Source: Brachymonas sp049977365 (lineage in GTDB: Bacteria; Pseudomonadota; Gammaproteobacteria; Burkholderiales; Burkholderiaceae_C). From it: a stretch of DNA of 64,000 nucleotides. The notes beneath the pieces were generated by a model, which saw nothing but the letters and a program-made list of their open reading frames with translations, did not search any database and was not told where the DNA came from. The first letter of the stretch is position 1; every line of letters begins with the position of its first letter. Both the position numbers and the translations under genes were made by a program. Positions 1 through 7,541 of the stretch are shown one piece after another. The stretch covers positions 62,001 to 126,000 of the forward strand of contig NZ_JBNGEN010000005.1 in NCBI RefSeq assembly GCF_049977365.1, given 5' to 3'.

Positions 1-161
1 CGGGAAGGGGTACGGGATGCCAGAGAGGAGGAATCATCCGAAGGAGTGCGGGTGGTGGGACTACGCATGGGGTCGATCCAAGAAAAGGGAGCGGAACAGA
101 ATCACCTGACTCATCCGGCTTTCCCCACCGTCGGCACCGAAGCAAAACGGCAGCAGGGAGA

Positions 162-225
162 GCATGACAAGCCTAGGGGAATCTCATTCCTTTTACAAGT
201 TGTGCAAGTCAGCTGCATGACAAGC
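162..225. repeat. Exact 11-bp direct repeat, GCATGACAAGC
   Basis: GCATGACAAGC occurs at 162-172 and again at 215-225. The copies are 53 bp apart, close to five helical turns, so both would face the same side of the DNA. Between them lies ACAAGTTGT, a short palindrome at about 195-203. Spaced same-face repeats upstream of a catabolic gene such as hyi would suit a regulator binding site, but this is inference from spacing only. Confidence 0.35.
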
Positions 226-299
226 ATAGCGCCAATGCAGGCCGAAAAAGTGCACGACCTGCTCCGGACAAGCCCCCGGATGGCACCCGACACCCGAGA

Positions 300-323
300 G
301 CCTGTCACAGGGTGTCGACAGGC
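300..323. promoter_or_regulatory. Inverted repeat upstream of hyi, possible operator
   Basis: GCCTGTC (300-306) and GACAGGC (317-323) form a perfect 7-bp inverted repeat with a 10-nt spacer, 75 bp before the hyi start codon. It could be a dimeric repressor site or a small hairpin in the hyi leader. No regulator gene is adjacent to help decide. Confidence 0.25.
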
Positions 324-397
324 AATCGTGGGATGCAGAAAGGCGGAGGGCGACGCGGTGAAACGCGCCCTGTCCGATTGGGGGCATACTTGGGCGC

Positions 398-1216
398 ATG
401 CCTCGGTTCGCTGCCAATATTTCCCTGCTCTATCCCGAATACCCCTTCGAGGACCGGTTTGCCGCTGCGGCACGTTCCGGCTTCAGTGCGGTGGAGTGCC
501 AGTTTCCCTATGCGCTGCCTGCCCGGCGCTGCCGTGATCTGCTCGATCGCCATGGCCTGCGGCTGGTGCTGCACAACCTGCCAGCGGGGGACTGGGCCAC
601 CGGCGAGCGGGGCATCGCCTGTCTGGCGGATCGACAGGTGGAATTTCGAGAGGGAGTGGAGCAGGCATTGGCGCATGCGCGCATCACCGAGGTGCGGCAG
701 CTCAACTGTCTGGCAGGGCTGCTGCCGGAAGGGGCAGATCCGGCAGAGGCGCGGAGCGTGATGGGGGCGAACTTGCGGTATGCGCAGGCGCGCCTGTCGC
801 CGCACGGCATCGGGCTGGTGGTGGAGGCCATCAATACCTGGGATATGCCCCGATTCCTTCTGCCCACTGTGCAGGAGGTGCTGCATCTGCTGGATCGGCA
901 ACAGGTGCCTGGGGTCAAGGTGCAGCTGGATTTCTACCATGTAGCCCGCATGGGGCAGGAGGCGCTGCCTCTGCTGGCCCGGTACTTGCCGCGCATCAGG
1001 CATCTCCAGCTGGCCGATGCCCCCGGACGCCATGAGCCGGGGACTGGCCGGATTCCCTTTCGCACCTGGTTGCGCTGGCTCGATGCCGCAGGGTATGGAG
1101 GCTATGTCGGCTGTGAGTATGTGCCAGCCCGCGGGGGAGTGGGTGGGACGGATGCGGGCTTGGCCTGGATGGCACGCCTGGGCTACGCACCGGGTTCTTC
1201 AGGTCCTTCGGCCTGA
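398..1216 (+). CDS. hyi: Hydroxypyruvate isomerase (Hyi/OtnI-type TIM barrel)
   Basis: The 272-residue protein belongs to the xylose-isomerase-like TIM-barrel group that interconverts hydroxypyruvate and tartronate semialdehyde, a cytosolic step of glyoxylate/glycerate metabolism. The diagnostic loop GRHEPGTG is at residues 210-217. Two acidic residues at the expected metal-binding, catalytic positions are visible: E143 in VEAINT and E240 in GCEY. Length matches the family (about 258-275). The usual partners (glyoxylate carboligase, tartronate semialdehyde reductase, glycerate kinase) are not next to it, so the gene may stand alone or act on a related 2-oxo acid (OtnI-type activity on 2-oxo-tetronate). 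The family call is firm; the exact substrate is inferred. Confidence 0.85.
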   Translation: MPRFAANISLLYPEYPFEDRFAAAARSGFSAVECQFPYALPARRCRDLLDRHGLRLVLHNLPAGDWATGERGIACLADRQVEFREGVEQALAHARITEVRQLNCLAGLLPEGADPAEARSVMGANLRYAQARLSPHGIGLVVEAINTWDMPRFLLPTVQEVLHLLDRQQVPGVKVQLDFYHVARMGQEALPLLARYLPRIRHLQLADAPGRHEPGTGRIPFRTWLRWLDAAGYGGYVGCEYVPARGGVGGTDAGLAWMARLGYAPGSSGPSA

Positions 1217-1279
1217 CGGGGCAGGGGTTCTCGACGCCGCAGTGGCGCGGCCGGGCATGCCCTTCTACAATCCCTGCGC

Positions 1280-1552
1280 ATGAGCAGCCCTTCCACTCCT
1301 GTTCCGGTGTCCTCCGGGACACCCGATGCATCCCCTTCCGTGATCTGGCGCCGAGCAGATGGCTCGGTCGTGTCGTGCTTCGAGAAGGTCAAGGTGCTCA
1401 ACGAGAACTATGCCGAGCTGCGCGAGCTCCTGCAGGATGCGCTTGACGATGCCCTGCTGCTGGGATGCAGCGAAGCGCAGGTGCGTGCCGCCTTTCGCGC
1501 ACTGGTCGACGGAGTGGAAGCCACTGTGTCCGAGGATGCCCGCGCCGGCTGA
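1280..1552 (+). CDS. Small conserved protein of unknown function upstream of tal
   Basis: A 90-residue soluble protein with no signal peptide or membrane segment. The first 20 residues are Pro/Ser/Thr-rich and look disordered. Residues 22-85 contain the core SCFEKVKVLNENY followed by a helical region ending in an acidic tail. I recall similar short proteins beside transaldolase in other Burkholderiales, but no function is known to me. It lies 124 bp upstream of the tal start on the same strand, which suggests cotranscription. A TACAAT hexamer at 1266-1271 ends only 8 nt before the ATG, but there is no good -35 box, so a leaderless start is only a possibility. Confidence 0.7.
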   Translation: MSSPSTPVPVSSGTPDASPSVIWRRADGSVVSCFEKVKVLNENYAELRELLQDALDDALLLGCSEAQVRAAFRALVDGVEATVSEDARAG

Positions 1553-1675
1553 GGGTGTGCGCCACGTGGTGTATGCCCTGGTCACATTTTTGTGTCGATG
1601 CGTCAGCACACGGAAACCATTCGACTGCACAATGCAGAATTCAAGGCTGTGCAGCCATTGGCACATAATCTCCAC

Positions 1676-2632
1676 ATGAATCAGCTCGACGCTCTCCGAC
1701 AATACACCAAGGTCGTGGCAGACACTGGCGATTTTCGCCAGATCGCCCAGTTCCAGCCGCGCGATGCGACGACCAATCCCTCTCTCATTCTCAAGGCCGT
1801 CCAGAAGCCCGACTATGCACCGCTGCTGCTGGACATCGTGCGCAGCAGGGGGGTGTCCAATCTCGCAGACACCATGGACCACCTGCTGGTTCGGTTCGGC
1901 TGCGAAATCCTCACGCTCATTCCCGGCCGGGTCTCGACCGAAGTGGATGCACGACTGAGTTTCGATACCGAAGCCACGGTAGCGCGCGCGGAGCACCTTG
2001 TCGAACTCTACGAGGGGCAGGGCGTGCACATCGACCGTGTGCTCATCAAGATCGCATCGACCTGGGAGGGCATCCAGGCGGCACGCATTCTGGAAGAGCG
2101 CGGCATCCATACCAATCTGACGCTGCTGTTCTCCTTCTGTCAGGCCGTGGCCTGTGGCCATGCGGGAGTACAGCTCATTTCGCCTTTCGTGGGCCGCATC
2201 TACGACTGGTACCGAAAACAGGCCGGCGCTGCATGGGATGACGCAGCCATGAGCGGTCCGAACGATCCCGGCGTGCAGTCCGTGCGGCGCATCTACGACT
2301 ACTACAAGCAGCATGGGGTGGCCACCGAGATCATGGGGGCCAGCTTCCGCAACGTGGGCCAGATCATGGCCCTGTCCGGGTGTGATCTGCTCACCATCAG
2401 TCCCGAGCTGCTTGCGCAGCTGGCCACGACTCCCGCGCAGCCGGATTTCGCACCCTCTCTCACGGTGGCACAGGCACGGGAAAGTGCCCTTCCTGCCGTG
2501 CAGTTCGACGAGGCCTCGTTCCGCTATGCCCTCAATGAGGACGCCATGGCCACCGAAAAACTCGCCGAGGGCATCCGTGCGTTTGCGGCCGATGCGGTCA
2601 AGCTTGAGGCCCTGATGCACGCAGCCGCCTGA
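1676..2632 (+). CDS. tal: Transaldolase
   Basis: This 318-residue protein moves a dihydroxyacetone unit between sedoheptulose 7-phosphate and erythrose 4-phosphate in the cytosolic non-oxidative pentose phosphate pathway. Hallmarks are DATTNPSLIL at residues 30-39, the Schiff-base lysine K125 in VLIKIAS, and the NLTLLFSFCQA strand after it. Length equals the TalB class (about 317). An in-frame ATG at 1592 would add 28 residues with no family similarity; the start at 1676 gives the canonical MNQLDALRQYT beginning. It sits just upstream of pgi, linking pentose phosphate and glycolytic interconversions. Confidence 0.96.
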   Translation: MNQLDALRQYTKVVADTGDFRQIAQFQPRDATTNPSLILKAVQKPDYAPLLLDIVRSRGVSNLADTMDHLLVRFGCEILTLIPGRVSTEVDARLSFDTEATVARAEHLVELYEGQGVHIDRVLIKIASTWEGIQAARILEERGIHTNLTLLFSFCQAVACGHAGVQLISPFVGRIYDWYRKQAGAAWDDAAMSGPNDPGVQSVRRIYDYYKQHGVATEIMGASFRNVGQIMALSGCDLLTISPELLAQLATTPAQPDFAPSLTVAQARESALPAVQFDEASFRYALNEDAMATEKLAEGIRAFAADAVKLEALMHAAA

Positions 2633-2723
2633 TCCCGGGGCAGACCGCACCTGTCTCTGTCGGGACTGGTATGCCATCTGCCGTCAGGCTGCGCAATTAG
2701 TTCGTTTTCTCCAGGTTCCGTTC

Positions 2724-4424
2724 ATGAATGTATTTTCGCCCGAGCGTTGTGAGGCACAGGCCGCATCGTCGTCTGCCGTGGTCTGTACGCCTCCCGGCGC
2801 CGCCAGCCGGCAGCCAGAATGGCGTCTCCTGAAGGAGGCAGCAGCGCGTTTTCCGGTCAACCGGGTGCAGCCAGGGGGTGTGCCGCTGCCGTCTTCGGCA
2901 GAGCGAGCCGCTCTCTTCGATCTTCGAACTGCCTTTGCGCGGGATGCCGGGCGTACGGCACGCCTGAGCCGCACTTTTGTCCACGGGGACAGATGGCTGG
3001 CACACGTCGATTTCTCGAAGACGCACATCGACGACGACGTGCTGACCCTTCTGCACCGGCTGGCCTGTGCCCAGGGAGTGGAAGCCCGCCGTCAGGCCAT
3101 GTTTGACGGTGAGCGCATCAACCATACAGAGGGGCGTCGGGTCATGCACTGGCTGCTGCGCGAGCCTGTGGAAGCAGGCGTGGCGGAGCCCTTGCAGCCT
3201 CTGTGGCGCGAGATGGATGCTGTGCGCACCGCCTTTCTCGACTATGCGGAACGGGTGCGGGACGATGCGTCCATCACGGATATCGTCAACATAGGCATCG
3301 GGGGGTCCGATCTGGGGCCGCGCATGGCGATCGAGGCGCTGGCTCCCTATGGGCACACAGGCAAGCGGTTCCATTTCGTGAGCAATGTCGACGGCGATGC
3401 CCTGCACGATGTGCTGGCGCGGGTGAAGCCTGCACATACCCTGTTCATCGTGGCGAGCAAGACCTTCACGACGCTCGAAACCATGACCAATGCGGCCACT
3501 GCCATGGCCTGGTTCCGCGCGGCAGAGGAAGGCCGCCATGCCGATCGCCTGGGCGAGCATTTCGTGGGCATCACGACACGGGTCGAATCGGCCCATGCGC
3601 TCGGCATGCGGCAGGCATTTCCGATGTGGGACTGGGTGGGCGGGCGGTATTCGGTCTGGTCGGCTGTGGGGCTGTCGCTGGCGGTGGCAATCGGTGCCAC
3701 CCGCTTCCGGGAATTCCTGGCAGGAGCGCATGCCATGGACCGGCATTTCGTGGAAGCCCCGGCGCAGGACAGTCTGCCGATGCAGCTGGGTCTGCTGGAT
3801 GTGTGGCGCAGCAGTTTCCTTGGGCATGCATCCCGGTGCATGGCACCCTATGCCCAGATGCTGCAACGTTTCCCGGCCTATCTGCAGCAGCTTGAAATGG
3901 AAAGCAATGGCAAGCGCTCCAGCGCATGCGGAGAGCTGCTGGACTATGCCACCTGTCCCACCGTGTGGGGAGAACCGGGAACGAACGGGCAGCATGCTTT
4001 CTTCGAGATGCTGCATCAGGGCCCCCAGGTGCTGCCTGTCGAGTTCATCGCCGTGTGTCGGCCCCAGCATCCATGGGCGCTGCACCATGAGCTGCTGCTG
4101 GCCAATGCGCTGGCGCAGGCGCAGGCGCTAATGCTGGGACGGGACGACCCTGATCCGCAGCGCTGCTGCCCGGGAAACCGGCCGAGCACCTTCATTCTCC
4201 TGCCGGAGCTCACCCCCTTCACGCTGGGGACGTTGATCGCGCTCTACGAGCACCGTGTCTTCGTGAGCGGTGCCGTGTGGGGGCTCAACAGTTTCGATCA
4301 GTTCGGCGTGGAGCTGGGCAAGCAGCTCGCGAGCGGACTGGCACCACGGTTCTCGAGCGGGGATGTGCAGGGGCTCGATGCTTCCACGGCCGATCTCCTG
4401 ACCCGCATGCGCGCTGCGATGTGA
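2724..4424 (+). CDS. pgi: Glucose-6-phosphate isomerase
   Basis: A 566-residue cytosolic enzyme interconverting glucose 6-phosphate and fructose 6-phosphate. Visible landmarks are GIGGSDLGP (191-199), the signature VGGRYSVWSAVG (about 305-316), catalytic E393 in ESNGK, H424 in GQHAFFEM, and the C-terminal signature ending FGVELGK with K533. Length is typical of the bacterial form, with about 30 extra low-complexity residues at the N terminus. It follows tal by 91 bp and is closed by a strong hairpin shared with the convergent hsp20 gene. Confidence 0.97.
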   Translation: MNVFSPERCEAQAASSSAVVCTPPGAASRQPEWRLLKEAAARFPVNRVQPGGVPLPSSAERAALFDLRTAFARDAGRTARLSRTFVHGDRWLAHVDFSKTHIDDDVLTLLHRLACAQGVEARRQAMFDGERINHTEGRRVMHWLLREPVEAGVAEPLQPLWREMDAVRTAFLDYAERVRDDASITDIVNIGIGGSDLGPRMAIEALAPYGHTGKRFHFVSNVDGDALHDVLARVKPAHTLFIVASKTFTTLETMTNAATAMAWFRAAEEGRHADRLGEHFVGITTRVESAHALGMRQAFPMWDWVGGRYSVWSAVGLSLAVAIGATRFREFLAGAHAMDRHFVEAPAQDSLPMQLGLLDVWRSSFLGHASRCMAPYAQMLQRFPAYLQQLEMESNGKRSSACGELLDYATCPTVWGEPGTNGQHAFFEMLHQGPQVLPVEFIAVCRPQHPWALHHELLLANALAQAQALMLGRDDPDPQRCCPGNRPSTFILLPELTPFTLGTLIALYEHRVFVSGAVWGLNSFDQFGVELGKQLASGLAPRFSSGDVQGLDASTADLLTRMRAAM

Positions 4425-4441
4425 CGCTTCTGCCGGAGCAG

Positions 4442-4480
4442 CAGAAAACCCGCCGGTCCGTGAGGGAGGCGGGTTTTCTG
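4442..4480. terminator. Bidirectional rho-independent terminator between pgi and hsp20
   Basis: CAGAAAACCCGCC (4442-4454) pairs perfectly with GGCGGGTTTTCTG (4468-4480), a 13-bp stem with a 13-nt loop. The A-run and T-run at the stem base supply a U-tract in both directions. It lies 18 bp after the pgi stop and about 80 bp after the hsp20 stop on the other strand. Confidence 0.85.
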
Positions 4481-4559
4481 TATGTGGCGGTGACGGATGA
4501 CGCGGCGCAGTGGACGTAACCGTCCCTTGATCTGCGCCGCAGAAAAAGCCCGACCTGCC

Positions 4560-4988
4560 TTACTCGACCCGGATGCGCTGCGGGACGTTGACGGCTTTCT
4601 TGGGCAGGGTGAGCACGAGCACGCCATTTTCGTATCGGGCCTTGGCAGCGGATTCATCGATCTCTGCAGGCAGCTGGAAGCTGCGGGCCACCTCGCCCTG
4701 GTAGCGCTCGGTGCGCAGGACCTTGTCGCCTTCGCGGTGGCTGTCCTGCTGCTTGACCTCGGCGCGTATGGTCACCACATTGCCTTCGACTCCCACCTGG
4801 ATGTCTTCCTTGGGGACGCCGGGAAGATCGGCATGCACGGTGAAGTCCTGACCGGATTCCTTGACGTCGATCCGGAGCTGCGAGGGCGGCGGCAGAGGCT
4901 CGCCATGCAGCGGCTTGATGAAAAAGCCGGGAGCGACATCCTTGAAGAAGTCATCGAGCAGGGGATTGCGGTTGATCAGGGTATTCAT
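4560..4988 (-). CDS. Small heat-shock protein, Hsp20/alpha-crystallin family
   Basis: A 142-residue ATP-independent holdase that binds unfolding proteins in the cytoplasm. The alpha-crystallin domain spans about residues 37-128 and ends in the family motif GVLVLTLPK (122-130). A short tail with an I-x-V element (IRV, 139-141) is the usual oligomer contact. The start at 4988 is chosen over the in-frame ATG at 5000 because GGAGA lies just upstream of it, and that Shine-Dalgarno would otherwise fall inside the coding sequence. Its leader can fold over this site (see 4991-5017). A heat-shock-like -35 element lies further upstream. Confidence 0.93.
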   Translation of the reverse strand: MNTLINRNPLLDDFFKDVAPGFFIKPLHGEPLPPPSQLRIDVKESGQDFTVHADLPGVPKEDIQVGVEGNVVTIRAEVKQQDSHREGDKVLRTERYQGEVARSFQLPAEIDESAAKARYENGVLVLTLPKKAVNVPQRIRVE

Positions 4989-4990
4989 GC

Positions 4991-5017
4991 GTTTCTCCAT
5001 CAGGTTGAAGGTGAAAA
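4991..5017 (-). promoter_or_regulatory. Hairpin sequestering the hsp20 Shine-Dalgarno; candidate RNA thermometer
   Basis: Read on the minus strand, UUUUCACC (5017-5010) can pair with GGAGAAA (4998-4992), with an A.A mismatch in the middle and an 11-nt loop. The GGAG ribosome-binding site of hsp20 would be buried in this weak stem. Short imperfect stems with U-rich anti-SD strands are the design of fourU and ROSE-like thermosensors, which are common before bacterial hsp20 genes. Function here is inferred from structure alone. Confidence 0.45.
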
Positions 5018-5044
5018 TTCAAGTTCACGGCAACGTTGCATGTC

Positions 5045-5076
5045 TCCTAAGTAAGCGCCATCAAAGGATTTTCAAG
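5045..5076 (-). promoter_or_regulatory. Candidate RpoH-type promoter for hsp20
   Basis: On the minus strand, CTTGAAA at 5076-5070, preceded by CC, matches the sigma-32 -35 consensus exactly. About 13 nt on, a C/T-rich stretch (CGCTTACTTA) only loosely resembles the CCCCAT-type -10. It would give an hsp20 leader of about 60 nt containing the SD-masking hairpin. Confidence rests on the -35 element and on the gene being a heat-shock gene. Confidence 0.45.
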
Positions 5077-5160
5077 GGATTGGAAGGGGCGTTCTGTATC
5101 GGGATGTGGGGGATGGAGAAGACCGCAGGGTGGGGTGTTCGGCACGCTGCCTGCGCATGA

Positions 5161-5193
5161 AAAAACCCTCCCGCCCCGAAGGACGAGAGGGTT
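5161..5193 (-). terminator. groESL terminator with UUCG tetraloop
   Basis: On the minus strand, AACCCUCUCGUCC folds back on GGGCGGGAGGGUU across a UUCG tetraloop. This is a continuous 13-bp stem including two G.U pairs, followed by a U-run. It lies about 85 nt after the groEL stop. UUCG loops are exceptionally stable, so this should be an efficient rho-independent terminator. Confidence 0.88.
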
Positions 5194-5276
5194 GGTGCGG
5201 TGGGCCGGATGCAGGGATCAGCGGCTTGCGGGAACCGCGCCCGCTTGCCCTGCAGCCGGAGACCGGCGGAGATGAA

Positions 5277-6920
5277 TTACATCATCCCGCCCATGCCTCC
5301 CATGCCGCCCATGTCACCCATGCCGGCGGCAGGAGCGTCTTCCTTGGGGGCTTCGGCCACCATGCACTCGGTGGTCAGCATCAGGCTGGCCACGGAGGCG
5401 GCGTTCTGCAGCGCAGTGCGGGTCACCTTGGTCGGGTCCAGGATACCCATTTCGATCATGTCGCCATACACGTGGTTGGCAGCGTTGTAGCCGAAGTTGC
5501 CGGCGCCTTCCAGCACCTTGTTGACCACCACGCTGGGCTCGTCACCGGCGTTGGCGACGATCTCGCGCAGGGGGGCTTCGATGGCCTTGAACACCAGCTT
5601 GATGCCGGCGTTCTGGTCGGCGTTGGCGCTGGTGAGCTCACCCACGCTGGCGCGGGCACGCAGCAGGGCCACGCCACCACCGGCGACGATGCCTTCCTCG
5701 ACGGCTGCACGGGTGGCGTGCAGGGCGTCTTCGACACGGGCCTTCTTTTCCTTCATTTCGACTTCGGTGGCAGCGCCGACCTTGATCACGGCCACGCCAC
5801 CGGCGAGCTTGGCCACACGTTCCTGCAGCTTTTCGCGGTCGTAGTCGGAGGTGGCTTCCTCGATCTGGACACGGATCTGCTTGACACGTGCCTCGATGTC
5901 AGCAGCAGCGCCTGCGCCGTCGATGATCGTGGTGTTTTCCTTGGCCACTTCGATGGTCTTGGCCTGGCCCAGATCGGCCAGGGTCACCTTCTCGAGCGTC
6001 AGGCCGACTTCTTCGGCGATGACCTTGCCGCCGGTCAGGATGGCGATGTCTTCGAGCATGGCCTTGCGACGGTCGCCGAAGCCCGGAGCCTTGACAGCCA
6101 CGACCTTCAGGATGCCGCGGATGGTGTTGACCACCAGGGTGGCGAGGGCTTCGCCGTCCACGTCTTCGGCAATGATCAGCAGCGGGCGGCTGGCCTTGGC
6201 CACTTGCTCGAGCACGGGCAGCAGGTCACGGATGTTGCTGATCTTCTTGTCGAACAGCAGCACGAAGGGGTTTTCGAGAACAGCGACCTGCTTTTCGGGG
6301 TTGTTGATGAAGTAGGGAGACAGGTAGCCACGGTCGAACTGCATGCCTTCGACGACGTCGAGTTCGTTGCTCAGGCTCTTGCCGTCTTCGACGGTGATCA
6401 CGCCTTCCTTGCCGACCTTGTCCATGGCGTCAGCGATGATCTGGCCGATGGATTCGTCGGAGTTGGCGGAGATGGAGCCGACCTGTGCGATTTCCTTGGA
6501 GGTGGTGGTGGGCTTGGAAGCGGCCTTGAGCTGCTCGACCAGTGCGGCGACAGCCTTGTCGATGCCGCGCTTGAGGTCCATGGGGTTCATGCCGGCGGCC
6601 ACGTACTTCATGCCTTCGCGCACGATGGCCTGGGCCAGCACGGTGGCGGTGGTGGTGCCGTCGCCCGCGTTGTCGGAGGTCTTGGAAGCGACTTCCTTGA
6701 CCATCTGGGCGCCCATGTTCATGAGCTTGTCCTTGAGCTCGATTTCCTTGGCCACGGACACACCGTCCTTGGTCACGGTGGGAGCGCCGAAGGAGCGCTC
6801 GAGCACCACGTTGCGGCCCTTGGGGCCCAGGGTGGTCTTGACCGCGTTGGCCAGGATGTTCACGCCTTCGACCATGCGGGCGCGGGCGTCCGCGCCGAAA
6901 ACTACGTCTTTAGCTGCCAT
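5277..6920 (-). CDS. groEL: Chaperonin GroEL (Hsp60)
   Basis: A 547-residue subunit of the double-ring ATP-dependent folding chamber in the cytoplasm. It begins MAAKDVVFGADARARM, carries the ATP-binding region TTLGPKGRNVVLE and GDGTTTATVLA near the N terminus, and ends in the glycine/methionine-rich GGM-repeat tail. The start at 6920 is preceded by GGAGAA and gives the canonical N terminus; an upstream in-frame ATG would add 19 unrelated residues. It follows groES by 78 bp in one operon under the CIRCE operator upstream of groES. Confidence 0.99.
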   Translation of the reverse strand: MAAKDVVFGADARARMVEGVNILANAVKTTLGPKGRNVVLERSFGAPTVTKDGVSVAKEIELKDKLMNMGAQMVKEVASKTSDNAGDGTTTATVLAQAIVREGMKYVAAGMNPMDLKRGIDKAVAALVEQLKAASKPTTTSKEIAQVGSISANSDESIGQIIADAMDKVGKEGVITVEDGKSLSNELDVVEGMQFDRGYLSPYFINNPEKQVAVLENPFVLLFDKKISNIRDLLPVLEQVAKASRPLLIIAEDVDGEALATLVVNTIRGILKVVAVKAPGFGDRRKAMLEDIAILTGGKVIAEEVGLTLEKVTLADLGQAKTIEVAKENTTIIDGAGAAADIEARVKQIRVQIEEATSDYDREKLQERVAKLAGGVAVIKVGAATEVEMKEKKARVEDALHATRAAVEEGIVAGGGVALLRARASVGELTSANADQNAGIKLVFKAIEAPLREIVANAGDEPSVVVNKVLEGAGNFGYNAANHVYGDMIEMGILDPTKVTRTALQNAASVASLMLTTECMVAEAPKEDAPAAGMGDMGGMGGMGGMM

Positions 6921-6998
6921 TTGCAAATTCTCCAGTGATTCAGTGGTGCAGGATGCCTGTGCCATGCGGCCACGCATCCGTGCGGGATGGGGTGGGTA

Positions 6999-7289
6999 TT
7001 ACTTCTCGACGACGGCGAAGATGTCGTCTTCCTTCATCACCAGCAGCTCCTCGCCGTCGACCTTGACGGACTGGCCGCTGTACTTGCCGAACAGCACACG
7101 GTCACCGACCTTGACGTTCAGGGGCTTGACTTCACCCTTGTCGTTGATGCGGCCGGGGCCGATGGCCAGCACTTCACCCTGGTCGGGCTTCTCGGTGGCG
7201 TTGTCGGGGATGACGATGCCGGAAGCGGTTTTGGTTTCGTTTTCCAGACGCTTGACGATCACGCGATCGTGCAGGGGACGCAGGTTCAT
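6999..7289 (-). CDS. groES: Co-chaperonin GroES (Hsp10)
   Basis: The 96-residue lid of the GroEL chamber. It begins MNLRPLHDRVIVKR, the mobile loop that contacts GroEL is about residues 16-32 (TKTASGIVIPD), and the roof-forming beta-barrel follows, ending FAVVEK. AGGAGAG precedes the start. It is the first gene of groESL, with a leader of roughly 165 nt running from the promoter/CIRCE region near 7460. The operon arrangement is classic. Confidence 0.99.
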   Translation of the reverse strand: MNLRPLHDRVIVKRLENETKTASGIVIPDNATEKPDQGEVLAIGPGRINDKGEVKPLNVKVGDRVLFGKYSGQSVKVDGEELLVMKEDDIFAVVEK

Positions 7290-7436
7290 GGACTCTCCTT
7301 GAAAGTAAGTCGTGATGAGACAAACAGTTGAAACAGGGGATGTTCCCTGCCTGCACGGAAACGCGTCCGTGCAGGACGGGGAAAGCATCGGCCGGCAGAG
7401 GCGGCTGGCGATCCCGGCACACATGCGTGGATGGCT

Positions 7437-7463
7437 TTAGCACTCTACCCTGGCGAGTGCTAA
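7437..7463. promoter_or_regulatory. CIRCE operator (HrcA binding site) for groESL
   Basis: TTAGCACTC (7437-7445), a 9-nt spacer, then GAGTGCTAA (7455-7463) is a perfect match to the CIRCE consensus TTAGCACTC-N9-GAGTGCTAA. This is the operator of the heat-labile repressor HrcA. Its position, overlapping the end of the predicted -10 box and the start point, fits repression by steric block. hrcA itself is not in the window. Confidence 0.97.
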
Positions 7464-7491
7464 TGATAAGGGCGATCCAGGGGGATTCAAG
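7463..7491 (-). promoter_or_regulatory. groESL promoter with overlapping sigma-70 and RpoH-like elements
   Basis: On the minus strand, CTTGAA (7491-7486) is the sigma-32 -35 hexamer, followed after 13 nt by CCCTTAT, which resembles its C-rich -10. The same DNA also reads as a sigma-70 promoter: TTGAAT, a 16-nt spacer, then TATCAT (7468-7463). The CIRCE operator abuts and slightly overlaps the -10. Basal sigma-70 transcription held by HrcA plus RpoH induction would explain the design. Confidence 0.65.
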
Positions 7492-7541
7492 AGGCGGATG
7501 GGCAAAACTTGCGCATGGCACCGGGTGCCATGCCGGGTGGC

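Larger units (their letters stand above)
1..397. other. Leading non-coding stretch upstream of hyi
   Basis: No convincing gene is visible on either strand before the hyi start. The open frames crossing it have no recognisable domain and read through into hyi in the wrong frame. The stretch is less GC-rich than its surroundings around positions 180-250. It carries an exact 11-bp direct repeat and a short inverted repeat, annotated separately. It probably holds the hyi promoter, but I could not identify convincing -35/-10 boxes. Confidence 0.6.

Noticed and set aside
46..537. 163-residue open frame at the window start
   Set aside because: No recognisable domain, composition unlike a protein, and it runs into hyi in another frame.
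1592..1675. N-terminal extension of transaldolase
   Set aside because: The added 28 residues have no family similarity; the ATG at 1676 gives the canonical start.
5106..6938. 610-residue open frame antisense to groEL
   Set aside because: It is a shadow of the highly biased groEL codons, rich in Gly, His, Val and Leu, without any domain.
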